Part shown: piece after piece, positions 48,544-58,594 of the stretch
How positions within the stretch are numbered: the stretch's first letter is position 1
How the letters are laid out: each line of letters starts with the position of its first letter
Source: Porpolomopsis calyptriformis
Taxonomy: Eukaryota > Basidiomycota > Agaricomycetes > Agaricales > Hygrophoraceae
Length of the DNA: 64,000 nucleotides
NCBI GenBank assembly: GCA_951640195.1
Contig: OX621166.1
Coordinates: 1,108,501 to 1,172,500 of the forward strand
Direction of reading: 5' to 3'
Position numbers and translations under genes: made by a program
Notes under the pieces: generated by a model
Told to the model about the DNA's origin: nothing
Seen by the model: the letters and a program-made list of their open reading frames with translations, nothing else
Database searches by the model: none

Positions 48544-49069
48544 ATGGCCGACGATCGTCGTCCTGCAGTCCCACCAGACATCATCACTTATCGTTACAAT
48601 GACAAGATGGTCTATGTCACACCACCCAACAACTACGAGGTTCGCGCGTAACCATCCCATCCAATCCGCCTTATACTAAAAACCTCCACAGCAAGCTTTG
48701 GACTTTGCACAGAAAGTGTACCCAGAGCTCCAAAAAGTCAACCGGGACAACATCTCCTTCTGGATCGCCGTCATCACGCGCGGAGACAAACGCTCGGTCC
48801 GTATCGCTGACATGGCCTGGACCGCGGTGATCGCTACCCTACACCGCTACGAGATCGTGAACGTCCTCGTCCAGCCGGAGCTTCTCCTCCCAGAAGAAGC
48901 ACCGCCACCGACATACACCACTTCGAAAGAGGCGGCCGAGTTTTACTCCCGCCCACGGTCTTGCCCGCCTGAGCCACCAATACAGGGCCGCCAATTATCT
49001 CCGGCGCGCAGTCTCGGTTCGAACGATAGAGGAGGTGCGCGAGCATGGTTTGACCGACATTTTTCGTAA
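48544..49069 (+). CDS. Uncharacterised small protein
   Basis: Two exons (to 48639, then from 48692) join over a 52-bp GT-AG intron. The product reads MADDRRPAVPPDIITYRYND, KMVYVTPPNNYEQALDFAQK, VYPELQKVNRDNISFWIAVI, then MAWTAVIATLHRYEIVNVLV and a Pro/Ser-rich tail. An in-frame ATG at 48505 would extend it, but TATATAAA at 48486-48493 is only 12 bp upstream of that ATG, which favours 48544. I have an impression that the ITYRY..VY..PP..Y..A...A...FP segment recurs in Agaricomycete proteins, but I cannot name a function. Confidence 0.6.
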
Positions 49070-49929
49070 AATAGATTTTGTTGTATCCGTTGTTAATCAA
49101 AAATAACTCTCCCGTTTGTACTTTTGGCTTGCCTGTATATACCATAAAATGCTCTTTTTTTTTGAGCGACGTTCAAGATCGATCGATCGAACACTGACGA
49201 TCCAGCGCGTCAAAAAAGCTGGCGCCGCGGACTCAAAATCTGGGTCGGATCCTGGCCTAGATATCGCAATGAGGGACGATCGCCTGTGCCATCTAGACTG
49301 TCGCCTTCTCACATATCGGTATCCATCTCTTTCTCTTTCCCCTTGCGTCTAAATGAATTTATCGACTCATGGCCTGGGACACTCAAATAAGGACAAAAAT
49401 TGATAGGTCTACTACAGTTGATTATATGCAGTATGAGATGGCAATTTGGCTGTGAACAGTATGGCCACCTGCTTATGATTTGCTGCAAAAGTAATGCACC
49501 ATTTGGCTTCTATGATACCAACCATAAGGAAGAATGGTACTTGTGCAAGAAGGGGATATTAAAGGCATCATGTAACAAGTTTTATTATAGGTGGTCATTT
49601 ACCCAAATTTATCATGCTGCATTACTTTTGTGGGCTACTGTAGGTCTCTAACCTGGTGCACAAGGTTGACCTTGTCAACATTACCTGACATTACATTGTC
49701 AGTCAACATTTCTGCACTTTTTCTGATGGAAGAAAGAACGAACTTGAACAGTGATCCAACGGTCGAAACACATGTTTGCATCAACAACCAGCAAGCAGAT
49801 GATGAGGAGTCAAGAAAGGAGAAGAAGTTGAGATTGAGAAACAAACGATGCGAGACATCTCCCCCAGGTCTTGACATTAAGGTTGTTAGTTATAAGTACA
49901 AGAGGATGAGGCAGAAGGAAGAGATGAAC
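49070..49929. other. Non-coding stretch with an inverted repeat
   Basis: Between the 48544 gene and the 3' end of the broken trypsin-like gene I find no intact gene. It contains a 13-bp inverted repeat pair (49486-49498 and 49618-49630) and otherwise AT-richer sequence than its surroundings. Confidence 0.45.
49486..49630. repeat. 13-bp inverted repeats flanking ~119 bp (possible MITE)
   Basis: CAAAAGTAATGCA at 49486-49498 is the exact reverse complement of TGCATTACTTTTG at 49618-49630. No obvious target-site duplication was found, so the mobile-element reading is tentative. Confidence 0.4.
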
Positions 49930-50091
49930 CTAGTTGTTGTCATCTTCGAAGTCAAGGTTGGCACTAGGAAACTCAGCCTTGATGATCTCCCAGAGCCAGT
50001 ACATTGGCGAACCAAACGTGATGTCAGGGGAACAGGTTGGTCCTGTCCCACCGGTGAGGAGGGCAACAAACTTGCTGAGGGCGTCGACGAT

Positions 50092-50096
50092 GATGG
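50092..50096. other. Target-site duplication, left copy (GATGG)
   Basis: Identical to 57066-57070 on the other side of the element. On the minus strand the pair splits the codons after GDSGS of the host gene. Confidence 0.9.
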
Positions 50097-50455
50097 TGTC
50101 AGAGATATATTTTTTCTTTTTCCTTTGCTCGTCTATTCCTATTTACATCAGACAGTTTACATCAATAGCCGCTTAGCCACCCAAGCTCCGCTTAGTAATA
50201 GAAGGTGACCAAGCCATATCTATATTTAGTCTACCATCACTCTCCTTATCTACATGACTCATCCATAGTCGTTACGACTCACACGTAGTCAGTATGACTC
50301 ATACTTAGCTAGTATATAAAGCTAGCAGTAGATAGACTTAGGATAAGTCTGTTTCTTTCGTTAACACCCCAATCAGTAGTCTTCCAACCCTTTAAAACCC
50401 TACACCCAGAGCCTGAAGTAAAACCTTGCGATCAACCCTAGACTGCCGTCTAACA
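50097..50455 (+). repeat. 5' LTR of the complete chromovirus
   Basis: 359 bp, TGTCAGAG...CTAACA. It holds two TGACTCA sites (50255-50261 and 50295-50301), a TATATAAA box (50323-50330) and the likely transcript start at about 50345. The sequence AAGTCTGTTTCT at 50345-50356 is complementary to the primer binding site. Confidence 0.95.
50323..50330 (+). promoter_or_regulatory. LTR TATA box
   Basis: TATATAAA, about 22 bp before AAGTCTGTTTC, the inferred 5' end of the element RNA. The same box occurs in the 3' LTR, in both solo LTRs and in the LTR of the second element. Confidence 0.6.
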
Positions 50456-50467
50456 AGAAACAGACTT
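50456..50467 (+). other. Self-priming primer binding site
   Basis: AGAAACAGACTT directly follows the 5' LTR and is the exact reverse complement of 50345-50356, which lies at the expected start of the element RNA. This is the arrangement of Tf1/sushi-type elements, which prime with the 5' end of their own transcript instead of a tRNA. Confidence 0.7.
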
Positions 50468-50635
50468 CCTTCTTGCTCACTCCATGCTATACAACCCCTA
50501 CTCTATCTGGGCAGTGCTGAAGGTCTTCACCCACAAGATCAATTTCACCACCTAGACATTAACATCGATTAGGCTTGCTCTCTCCCCTTGTATTCCCGTC
50601 AAGCCCCCCAATATCCAACTGCCACCGTTCCACCA

Positions 50636-52057
50636 ATGGTTTTGACTCGTTCATCATCCACTATCCCTCACCCTGCTATCCCTCTCTCCCAGGAAGGCTC
50701 TCTCCCTCCTGCCCAAGCTCCCATCCCCGACGAGATGGTTGACCCTGCCCAAGAAGAAGAAGAACAAGAAGAAGAAGAACAAGCAGGTCCCTCTCACTCA
50801 AAAGGGAAAGGTCGAGCTGAGGACAATGATGAGGACGAAGAAGAAGATCCACGCGTAGCCTTCAAGATCATGAAGCAGGATTATCAACAATTGCTGCAGG
50901 TCCAACAAAACCAAGCGCAAGCAAGTCATAGAATCGAACAACAACTCCAAGTATTGATGGCCAACCTCATAGGCCCCCAACCTGTCCCTGCCCCTCTTGG
51001 GCCATTTCCCCAACCTCTCCAAGCACCCCCAGTATTCCCCCAACCTGTCCCTGCCCCTGCCCCTGTCCCTGCCCCTGCCCCTGCCCCCACCAAGATCAAA
51101 ATGAACCCTCCTGACGAATTCTCTGGTGATCCCACCAAGCTTCGCAATTTCCTGCGTCAAGTGAAGCTGAACCATTTGGGACAACCAGGAATCTCAGAGG
51201 CCGACAAGATTATCTATGCCTTGTCGTTTATGATCGGAGGAAATGCAGAACCATGGGCTGAGCGTCAAGTAGATGCTTACACAATGTTGAACTGGGTTGG
51301 TGCCGATTGGGCTATCTTTGAACAAGCCCTTACCTGAGACTTTGGAGACTTGGACCCCAAGTCAACTGCTCAACTGAAGATCAAGGACGTCAAGCAGTTC
51401 AACAAGAGCGCAGAGGAGTATAACATCAATTTCAATCGATGGGCCCATGATACTGGATACGGACAAGAAGCTTCGACGACTTTATATAAAGATGGACTCA
51501 ACCCCTCCCTTTTGCGACAGATCTACCTCTCAGATCGTCAACCCACCACCCTCTTTGAATGGCAGTCTCGTGCTGCTGAACTTGACAGACGACATCGAGA
51601 ATTTTTGGCTAGAACATCTTCTAAGCCCCAGACTCACAACACTCACATCACCAACACCCCCTACCGACAAGGACCACCTGCTGGTCCCTCCACCTATTCC
51701 AACCCTGCTGCCCCCAGAATCAAACAAGAAGAAAAGCCTGCTTCACTAGGAGGAATTCCTAAAGGAGCATGTTTCAACTGTGGACGATTTGGCCACTTTG
51801 CCAGTTCTTGTCCCAATGCTCCTAGGACGAGTACTTCTGGTTCTGGAAGCCGCCCCTTCACCCCAGCAGCTAGAGGTTGTGGAGGAAAGAAACCCGGTCG
51901 AGGAAGAAATGTTCGAGTTCTGGAGACCTCAGCCTCGATTGAGGAGGTCAACTCCAATGAAGATTCTCGTCAAGACTTCGAGAAGTGTGGTATCGTCAAC
52001 TGGGAGCCTAAGAGGAAAGAAGAGCTGAAGAGAGCTTTGGAGAAACAGGGTTTTTGA
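50636..52057 (+). pseudogene. gag: gag of the complete chromovirus (one in-frame stop)
   Basis: From ATG 50636 the frame reads MVLTRSSSTIPHPA, an acidic Glu-rich stretch, a Pro-rich segment, the capsid-like KLRNFLRQVKLNHLGQPGIS and, after a TGA at 51335-51337, LKIKDVKQFNKSAEEYNINF, YRQGPPAGPSTYS and a CCHC zinc knuckle (CFNCGRFGHFASSC, about 51768-51809). It ends at TGA 52055-52057. The internal TGA is in the same frame on both sides and would be Arg if CGA. The knuckle binds element RNA. Confidence 0.88.
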
Positions 52058-52090
52058 ACAGTCTGGACAATAGCTCGTGTGTTGCAGACT
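52048..52090 (+). promoter_or_regulatory. Programmed -1 frameshift signal at the gag/pol junction
   Basis: The heptamer G GGT TTT (52048-52054), in the gag reading phase, fits X XXY YYZ and directly precedes the gag stop TGA. A slip of one base back enters the pol frame at TTG 52054. After a 5-nt spacer, AGTCTG (52060-52065) can pair with CAGACT (52085-52090) to form a 6-bp stem. Sushi-type elements and PEG10 are known to use -1 frameshifting here. Confidence 0.65.
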
Positions 52091-55000
52091 CCTTTTCTAT
52101 GTGTACCACTACCCCTATGCAATCTATTTCCCAAATTCTTGGTGCACTTGATTCGAGCGAAGAAGCTTTAACCATACCCCTTTGGTTGGAGACCACAGAC
52201 ACTAGTAGACGAATTGCCACCAGTGCATTGATAGACTCTGGCACCTCTGGATGCTTTATAAACTGGAATTTTGTGCAGGAGCGCGATATCCCTTTTTATC
52301 GATTGGAAGAACCAATCCCCGTGTGGAACGCAGATGGGACAGACAACCGAGAAGGTCCCATCAAATATGCTGTAGACCTGTGGATGGAGACGCCGGATTT
52401 TCCTAGGGAACGAACCCATTTGGAAGTGACAAATTTAGGAGATATGATACAGGTTATCCTCGGCTACCCGTGGCTCAAACGTAACGATCCCCTGGTTGAC
52501 TGGAAGGCTGGAACACTGACTTCACGTCAGACTGTGGCCCCAACCAAGACTTCTCAGGCTGGAGTGATAGTGTCACGAGTAGGCTCTACATTGAATGGCG
52601 ACTCCTACGCCAAGATTATCAGATTGGTCTCACTGGGAGACTATGCAAGACCCACTACCGTGGAGGAAGATATGAAGAAGTATGTGCTGAAGAAATACTG
52701 GAGGCACTGGAAGGTGTTTATGAAGACCACCTTTGATGAACTTCCCCCACGACGACCAGAATTTGACCATGCGATCGATCTCGAACCTACCTTTAGACCC
52801 AAGATTGGAAAGGTGTACAAACTCACTGAGTACGAACAGGGAAAGCTGAATGAATTCCTGGAGGAACAACTTGCAAGTGGACGAATATGACAATCAAACT
52901 CCAAACAAGCTGCCTCATTCTTCTTTGCTGCCAAAGGTGAAGAAGTTAATGCCCAAGGACAAGATGCTGGACTACGTCAAATCCAAGACTATCGCTATCT
53001 GAATGCTCACACAATCCCAGACGCCTATCCCTTACCTCTCATCTCTGAGATTATTCAACAGACCAAGTTATCAGAAGCGGAACTGTTCACAGTCATGGAT
53101 ATCTGATGGGGCTTTAACAATATTCGTATCAAAGAAGGAGACGAATGGAAAGGAGCCTTCAACACTCGACGAGGGCTGTTCAAGCCCACCGTTATGTTCT
53201 TTGGAATGCGAAACTCGCCTGCCTCCTTCCAACGAATGATCGACGTTCTCTTCAAAGAGGTTATCGATTCCAAGCAGGTCCATATCTATATTGACGATAT
53301 CCTGATCATGGGAAAGGACCTCACTGAACTCACCTATTGGATGGAACGAACTCTAGAGATCATGGAGAAGAATCAACTGTCCTGCAAACCCGTCAAGTGC
53401 CAGTTCGAGAAAAAGGAAGTGATTTATCTGGGGATGATGATCTCTAAAGGCCACATCGCTATTAACCCCAAGAAGGTTGAGGCGATCAGAACCTGGCCTA
53501 TCCCTTAGAAGAAACGAGATCTCCAATCCTTCCTTGGCACTGCCAACTTTTGGCGAAGGTTTATCAAGGATTACTCCCTGATTGCTCGTCCTCTTAATGA
53601 GCTCCTACGAAAGGATCAAGAATGGATTTGGACTCCTAGGCAACAACGTGCTTTTGATACCCTCAAGAATGCGCTTACCTCTGCTCCTGTTTTGAGGACC
53701 CCGAAGCCAGACCTTCCTTACCTTCTGGAGACGGATGCTTCTGGTGTTACACTGGGTGCAGTCTTGACCCAGAAAGAGAATGACGAAGAAGATTGGCATC
53801 CCATTGGTTTCTACTCCAAGACCCTCCTCCCAGCTGAACGAAATTACCCCACCCATGACCAAGAGCTTTTAGCCATCATATCTGCCTTGAATGAATGGAG
53901 ATACCTCCTGCAAGGGACATGGCAACCCATTATGATCAAGACTGACAACCAGTCCCTCCAATACTTCATGACCAGTCACCAACTCTCCAGACGCCAGGCT
54001 AGATGGTCTGAGTTTTTAGCTCGCTTTTGGTTCAGAATCAGCTACCAGCCTAGGATCAAGAATAAGGCTGATGGACTCTCCAAATGTCCAGATCATTACC
54101 TGGAGTCTTATGAGGAGGTGGAGGACAAGGTCCTTCTGCCAAAAGAACTTTTTATCAATGCGATTATCAGTTTATCGTCCCCCAACTTTTTATCCAAGCT
54201 TTGTTTTCATTCCCCCCTACCTCTCGAGATCATGGCCAAAATTGAAGATCCCTCTTCCGGATACACCCACGTAGAGGGCATTGTGCGCGATGCTGGAGAT
54301 CGTATAGTTGTGCCAAAGGACGTATCTTTGCGCACAGAAATTATTCGATTGACCCACGACACACCCACTGGTGGCCATCCCAGCATTGAGAAGACAAAGG
54401 AACTGCTCCTCCGTAATTACACATGGGAAGGTGCCCCACAAGATATCGCCAATTACATGAAGTCCTGCCTTGCTTGTCAACAGACCAAGGTTTATCCACA
54501 GAAACCCACTGGACTTCTCCAACCGTTACCCCCTCCTACTAAACCGTGGCAACAGATCACTGCTGATCTAATCGTGGAACTCCCTAATTCAAAAGGATTT
54601 GATGCTATTCTAGTTGTGGTGGACAGATTCACCAAACGGGCTCACTTCATCCCAACAACTGGAAACCTGTCTGCTAAAGGAACTGCTGCGCTGTTTCAAG
54701 AACATGTCTGGAAGCACCATGGATGGCCAGAGAAGATCATCACCGATCGAGGAACCCAATTCTCATCGAAATTCGCTACGTCATTGAACGAACTCCTAGG
54801 AACCACTTCTGGGCTTTCTACCGCCTATCACCCCCAAACAGATGGACAAACCGAACGAACTAATCAAGAGCTAGAACAGTACATACGGCTCTACACTAAC
54901 TTCATGCAAGACGATTGGAAAGATTGGTTAGCTCCGGCAGAGTTCGCTTATAACAACCGAGAACATTCCTCCACTCACCAATCCCCCTTCTGGCTTGAAT

Positions 55001-55620
55001 ATGGCCGACACCCTCACACCCCCTTATCAGTTCCAACCCAAACCTCAAATCCCGATGCCAACGAGTTTTACGTGCAGCTTACTAGAGCTAGAGAGAACGC
55101 TGAAGAGTCTCTTCAAAAGACTGCTAACTCAATGAAGCTCTATGCCGATCGAAAACGTCAAAAAGAACCCACGTTTTACGAAGGACAAAGGGTCTGGCTT
55201 GATGCCAAGAATTTGAAAACTGGCCGGCCCGCGAAGAAACTGGATGTCTGCCAGCTCGGACCTTTTATAATTCTAAAACAAGTATCACCTGTGGCTTACC
55301 GACTAAAGCTACCGCTGTCATGGAGGATTCATCCCGTGTTTCACGTTTCGCTACTCAAGGCTCTAGAAGAGAATCTCGATCTCCACCCCCCGATCGGAGA
55401 AGATGACAATCTCCGACCACCTCCGGATGTGATCGAAGGAGAGCCCGAGTATGAAGTGGAACGTATTCTCAATCACACCCCAGGAAAACGAAACTGACAA
55501 TATCTAATCAAGTGGAAAGGCTACCCGATAGAGGCAGCCACCTGGGAACCACGATGGAACCTCAAACACGCAAAAGACGTCTTAATGAATTATGAAAAGT
55601 CTATTCAAGCGGCGATTTAA
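52054..55620 (+). pseudogene. pol: pol of the complete chromovirus (four in-frame stops)
   Basis: One frame (phase 1) runs through all domains. Protease: ALIDSGTSGCFINWNFV. Reverse transcriptase: GLRQIQDYRYLN, MFFGMRNSPASFQRMID and YIDDILIMGKD. RNase H: YLLETDASGVTLGAVL. Integrase: an H..C-type zinc site (GGHPSIEKTKELLLRNYTW, SCLACQQTK), ILVVVDRFTKRAHFIP, TDRGTQFSSKF and YHPQTDGQTERTNQELEQY. Chromodomain at the end: YEVERILNH ... IKWKGYPIEAATWEP. Stops lie at 52888-52890, 53104-53106, 53506-53508 and 55495-55497. Three are TGA where Arg is expected and one is TAG where Gln would fit. TAA at 55618-55620 is the natural end. Confidence 0.92.
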
Positions 55621-55734
55621 CTCTCTTTTACGAATACTACCGACATCACGATCGTTGAATCTCCTTTTCTCCTTTTCAATCTCCGACAATTATAAGGACT
55701 TCCCCTTTCCAATAATCATCAAAAGAAGCACGAA

Positions 55735-56427
55735 ATGCCCTGTGAAGTTCGTTATGCCCGCAAGTCGACTGGGAGGCGTCCACCCCAAGGGAACCCCACC
55801 GCTTCTACCTCCAACCTCCCCCCTGATTCTTCTTCCTCCTCTTCCTCGTCTGACAGTGTCTTGGTTACCCGATGGTTCAAGAAGCCAAAGCGACGTACCA
55901 ATACTATCGACAAGCTGGGACGAAACCGTAACTATCGAGGGCTCCCCTTTGCCAAGGTCGAGCACCTATCTGGGTGTCCCGAAACCTACGTCCCATTTAT
56001 TTCTGGAGCACGTCGATGTGAACTTAACTACGACCGTCACTGGTACACGTTCGACAAGGACAGTGACTTTGACGACAAGAAGAATCAACTTGAAGATTGG
56101 CTGGAGGCGTACCAAGTTGGGCGCCAACTTTTGATGGTTATACCAGACCAGGACGAATCCGACGTCACCACCCCCACTATCCCCGAAGACCCCATCTCAC
56201 ACTGTATCCATCGCGTTGCCGACTGACTCTATACTGCCCGGAACGGGTACCGCTCGATGATGGATGCCAAGTACGAAAGGATCCTTGACCTGGAGGAGAA
56301 TGCTGTGATGTGTAGGGAGCTGGCTGAAACTTGGTTGCGATGTGCCCGGGAGTTGGATGGCTGTTACCACTGGTTTGACCCAGATGGACACCTGCTTCAA
56401 CCCCCAGTTTATGATGGCGCGACCTAG
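55735..56427 (+). pseudogene. Third ORF after integrase, complete chromovirus
   Basis: ATG 55735 reads MPCEVRYARKSTGRRPPQG, a Ser run, then LGRNRNYRGLPFAKVEHLSG, FDKDSDFDDKKNQLEDWLEA and, after one TGA at 56224-56226, MMDAKYERILDLEENAVMCR and LDGCYHWFDPDGHLLQPPVY to TAG 56425-56427. It is in the position of an env-like or accessory ORF but shows no signal peptide or membrane segment, so it is not an envelope protein. Function unknown; the helical middle could be a coiled coil. Confidence 0.6.
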
Positions 56428-56675
56428 GGACCGGATGCTGTTCCCGAACGAACAGTATTCCTTACGCCTCCCTTCTGGATGTGTGGTTAGAGAAGGTGAT
56501 ATCTACTGGAGAGTTGAGGAAAAGTATACCTAGTGGATAGTCTTTGATCCGACAACTATCCACTCATCCCTCCTCTTCATCGCTCACCCATCTCATCACC
56601 CCTCTACCCACCTCTACCATCCCTTTACACCTCCCCTTGACACCCCTCCTTCGCTTCGAAGGGTCTTCTCAAAAT

Positions 56676-56706
56676 TCGGGACGAATTTCCTTTTTGTGGA
56701 GGTGAA
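56676..56706 (+). other. Polypurine tract region of the complete chromovirus
   Basis: GTGGAGGTGAA (56696-56706) touches the 3' LTR and is the likely plus-strand primer. The preceding GGGACGAATTTC (from about 56678) recurs before the LTR of the second element (minus strand, about 59988-59999), so both families share this signal. Confidence 0.55.
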
Positions 56707-57065
56707 TGTCAGAGATATATTTTTTCTTTTTCCTTTGCTCGTCTATTCCTATTTACATTAGACAGTTTACATCAATAGCCGCTTAGCCACCCAAGCTCCG
56801 CTTAGTAATAGAAGGTGACCAAGCCATATCTATATTTAGTCTACCATCACTCTCCTTATCTACATGACTCATCCATAGTCGTTACGACTCACACGTAGTC
56901 AGTATGACTCATACTTAGCTAGTATATAAAGCTAGCAGTAGATAGACTTAGGATAAGTCTGTTTCTTTCGTTAACACCCCAATCAGTAGTCTTCCAACCC
57001 TTTAAAACCCTACACCCAGAGCCTGAAGTAAAACCTTGTGATCAACCCTAGACTGCCGTCTAACA
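56707..57065 (+). repeat. 3' LTR of the complete chromovirus
   Basis: 359 bp, identical to the 5' LTR except for two C-to-T differences (in TACATTAGAC and in CCTTGTGATC). About 0.6% divergence indicates a young insertion. Confidence 0.95.
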
Positions 57066-57070
57066 GATGG
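57066..57070. other. Target-site duplication, right copy (GATGG)
   Basis: Matches 50092-50096 exactly. The trypsin-like gene sequence resumes directly beyond it. Confidence 0.9.
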
Positions 57071-57603
57071 ACCCAGAGTCCCCGCCCCTGGAGAATGGAC
57101 CAGAGTCATTGTCGTAGTGGTAGACTGCTGCTTCCACTGAATCGTGGCTGCCTAGGGCGAAGTAACAGCAAACATGAGACTCAAATCCAGTCAAACAACT
57201 GATCGTGGTGAGCATGGTGAGGCTGCATTTTATAACGTATCGCATGGACTCACCTTTGTGGTCTTTGTTGTTGGGTTTGCGCATCTCTTCGGCAGAGAGA
57301 ATGCCTCGGAGCTCGAGGAGACGTTCAACTGGATAATTGAAATCGGATGGCGCATTGATGTGAGGGTACATCAAGTAAATAAACTTGCCAGGGTCAATCT
57401 CAGGGCCTGGAATATGAACAGTTAGATTAGATGCCTTTAACTAGACGGATCAGCATGCACCTAAGTCGAGCACGTTCCTCCTGAAGTTCTGCAAGAACTT
57501 CTTCTTGTAGAGCTTGATGACACAAACATCCTTCGTATAACTGTGAGGAGTGGCAGAGACACTGACGGGAGGTGCCCAGATGACGTGTCCAATGACCCGG
57601 TCC

Positions 57604-57972
57604 TGTTATGATTCGGTAGTCAAAGGGTTTTACTTCTCGCGTTGGTGAGGCTGATGAGGAAATGGAATTCGACTAAAGAGTGGGGGAGCTAACTAGGAAT
57701 TGAACTTAACCTACTGACTAGAGGTCAGGCTTTATATACTAACTACCTGAGTCACCATGAGTCAGTCGTATGTACGATTACAAAGCGGAATCTGGAATGT
57801 GACTAGTGAAGAGTCACAAAAAGAATAACGGAAACGGAATGTGACTCGTGAAGAGTCGGAAGGAAGGTACATGTGATCAGTCTCTATATATAAAGCGGTA
57901 AAGTGGAAGGATGAACAGAATGGAGACTAATCAAGTATGACTAAAAAGAAAAAGAAAAAAGTGTCTGTGACA
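57604..57972 (-). repeat. Solo LTR 1, minus orientation
   Basis: 369 bp from TGTTATGATT to TGTCTGTGACA; read on the minus strand it begins TGTCACAGAC and ends ATAACA. It is flanked by GGTCC (57599-57603 and 57973-57977). No internal region is left, so it is a solo LTR from LTR-LTR recombination. It has two TGAGTCA sites (57748-57754 and 57758-57764) and a TATA box in minus orientation. Confidence 0.9.
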
Positions 57973-58224
57973 GGTCCTTCGGCTTCATCCACTGCTTCTT
58001 CATCTTCATGAAGAACTTCTTGAGCTCCTCGATCGCTATTCATGTCTTGCTCAGCTTGTGTTGAGTCTCCACCAGATGGCGTGCTGCCTGCTCAGTGTTA
58101 GGCCCACCGGCCTCTGACCTTGCCATTACCGCTGTAACCCGCTTCTCCAAGGTGGCAACCGTGTTGTTCAGGATGCTGATATGGCCCTGGATGGATGCAA
58201 GGAAGTTGGTGAAAGCTTCAGTGC

Positions 58225-58594
58225 TGTCACGGACACTTTTTTCTTTTTCCTTTTAGTCATACTTGATTAGTCTCCATTCCGTTCATCCTTCCGCTTTACC
58301 GTTTTATATATAGAGACTGATCACATGTACCTTCCTTCCGACTCTTCACGAGTCACATTCCGTTTCCGTTATTCTTTTTGTGACTCTTCACTAGTTACAT
58401 TCCGGATTCCACTTTGTAATTGTACATACGACTGACTCATGGCGACTCAGGTAGTTAGTATATAAAGCCTGACCTTTAGTCAGTAGGTTAAGTTCGATTC
58501 CTAGTTAGCTCCCCCAATCTTTAGTCGAATCCCATTTCCCTCATCAGCCCCTCCAACGTGAGAAGTAAAACCCTTCGACTACCGAATCATAACA
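58225..58594 (+). repeat. Solo LTR 2, plus orientation
   Basis: 370 bp, TGTCACGGAC...ATAACA, the same family as solo LTR 1 but inverted. It is flanked by its own duplication AGTGC (58220-58224 and 58595-58599), so it is an independent insertion. It carries TGACTCA at 58433-58439; a neighbouring site has decayed to CGACTCA. Confidence 0.9.

Larger units (their letters stand above)
50097..57065 (+). mobile_element. Complete Ty3/gypsy chromovirus with LTRs and target duplication
   Basis: Two 359-bp LTRs (50097-50455 and 56707-57065) begin TGTCAGAG and end TAACA. They differ at only two positions, both C in the left and T in the right copy. The flanks are GATGG (50092-50096) and GATGG (57066-57070), a 5-bp target duplication. 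Inside are gag with a CCHC knuckle, then protease, reverse transcriptase (YIDD), RNase H, integrase and chromodomain in the Ty3/gypsy order, then a third ORF. Six in-frame stops interrupt the ORFs, so this copy cannot be autonomous as read. It sits in the broken trypsin-like gene, in the opposite orientation. Confidence 0.95.

Noticed and set aside
58485..58510. tRNA-like T-loop word (GTTCGATTCC)
   Set aside because: It lies inside a solo LTR and no acceptor, D or anticodon arm can be built around it.
57604..58594. A single fold-back or DNA transposon with 370-bp terminal inverted repeats
   Set aside because: Each arm has TG...CA ends, an internal TATA box and its own 5-bp duplication (GGTCC and AGTGC), and the middle is host gene sequence, so two solo LTRs explain it better.
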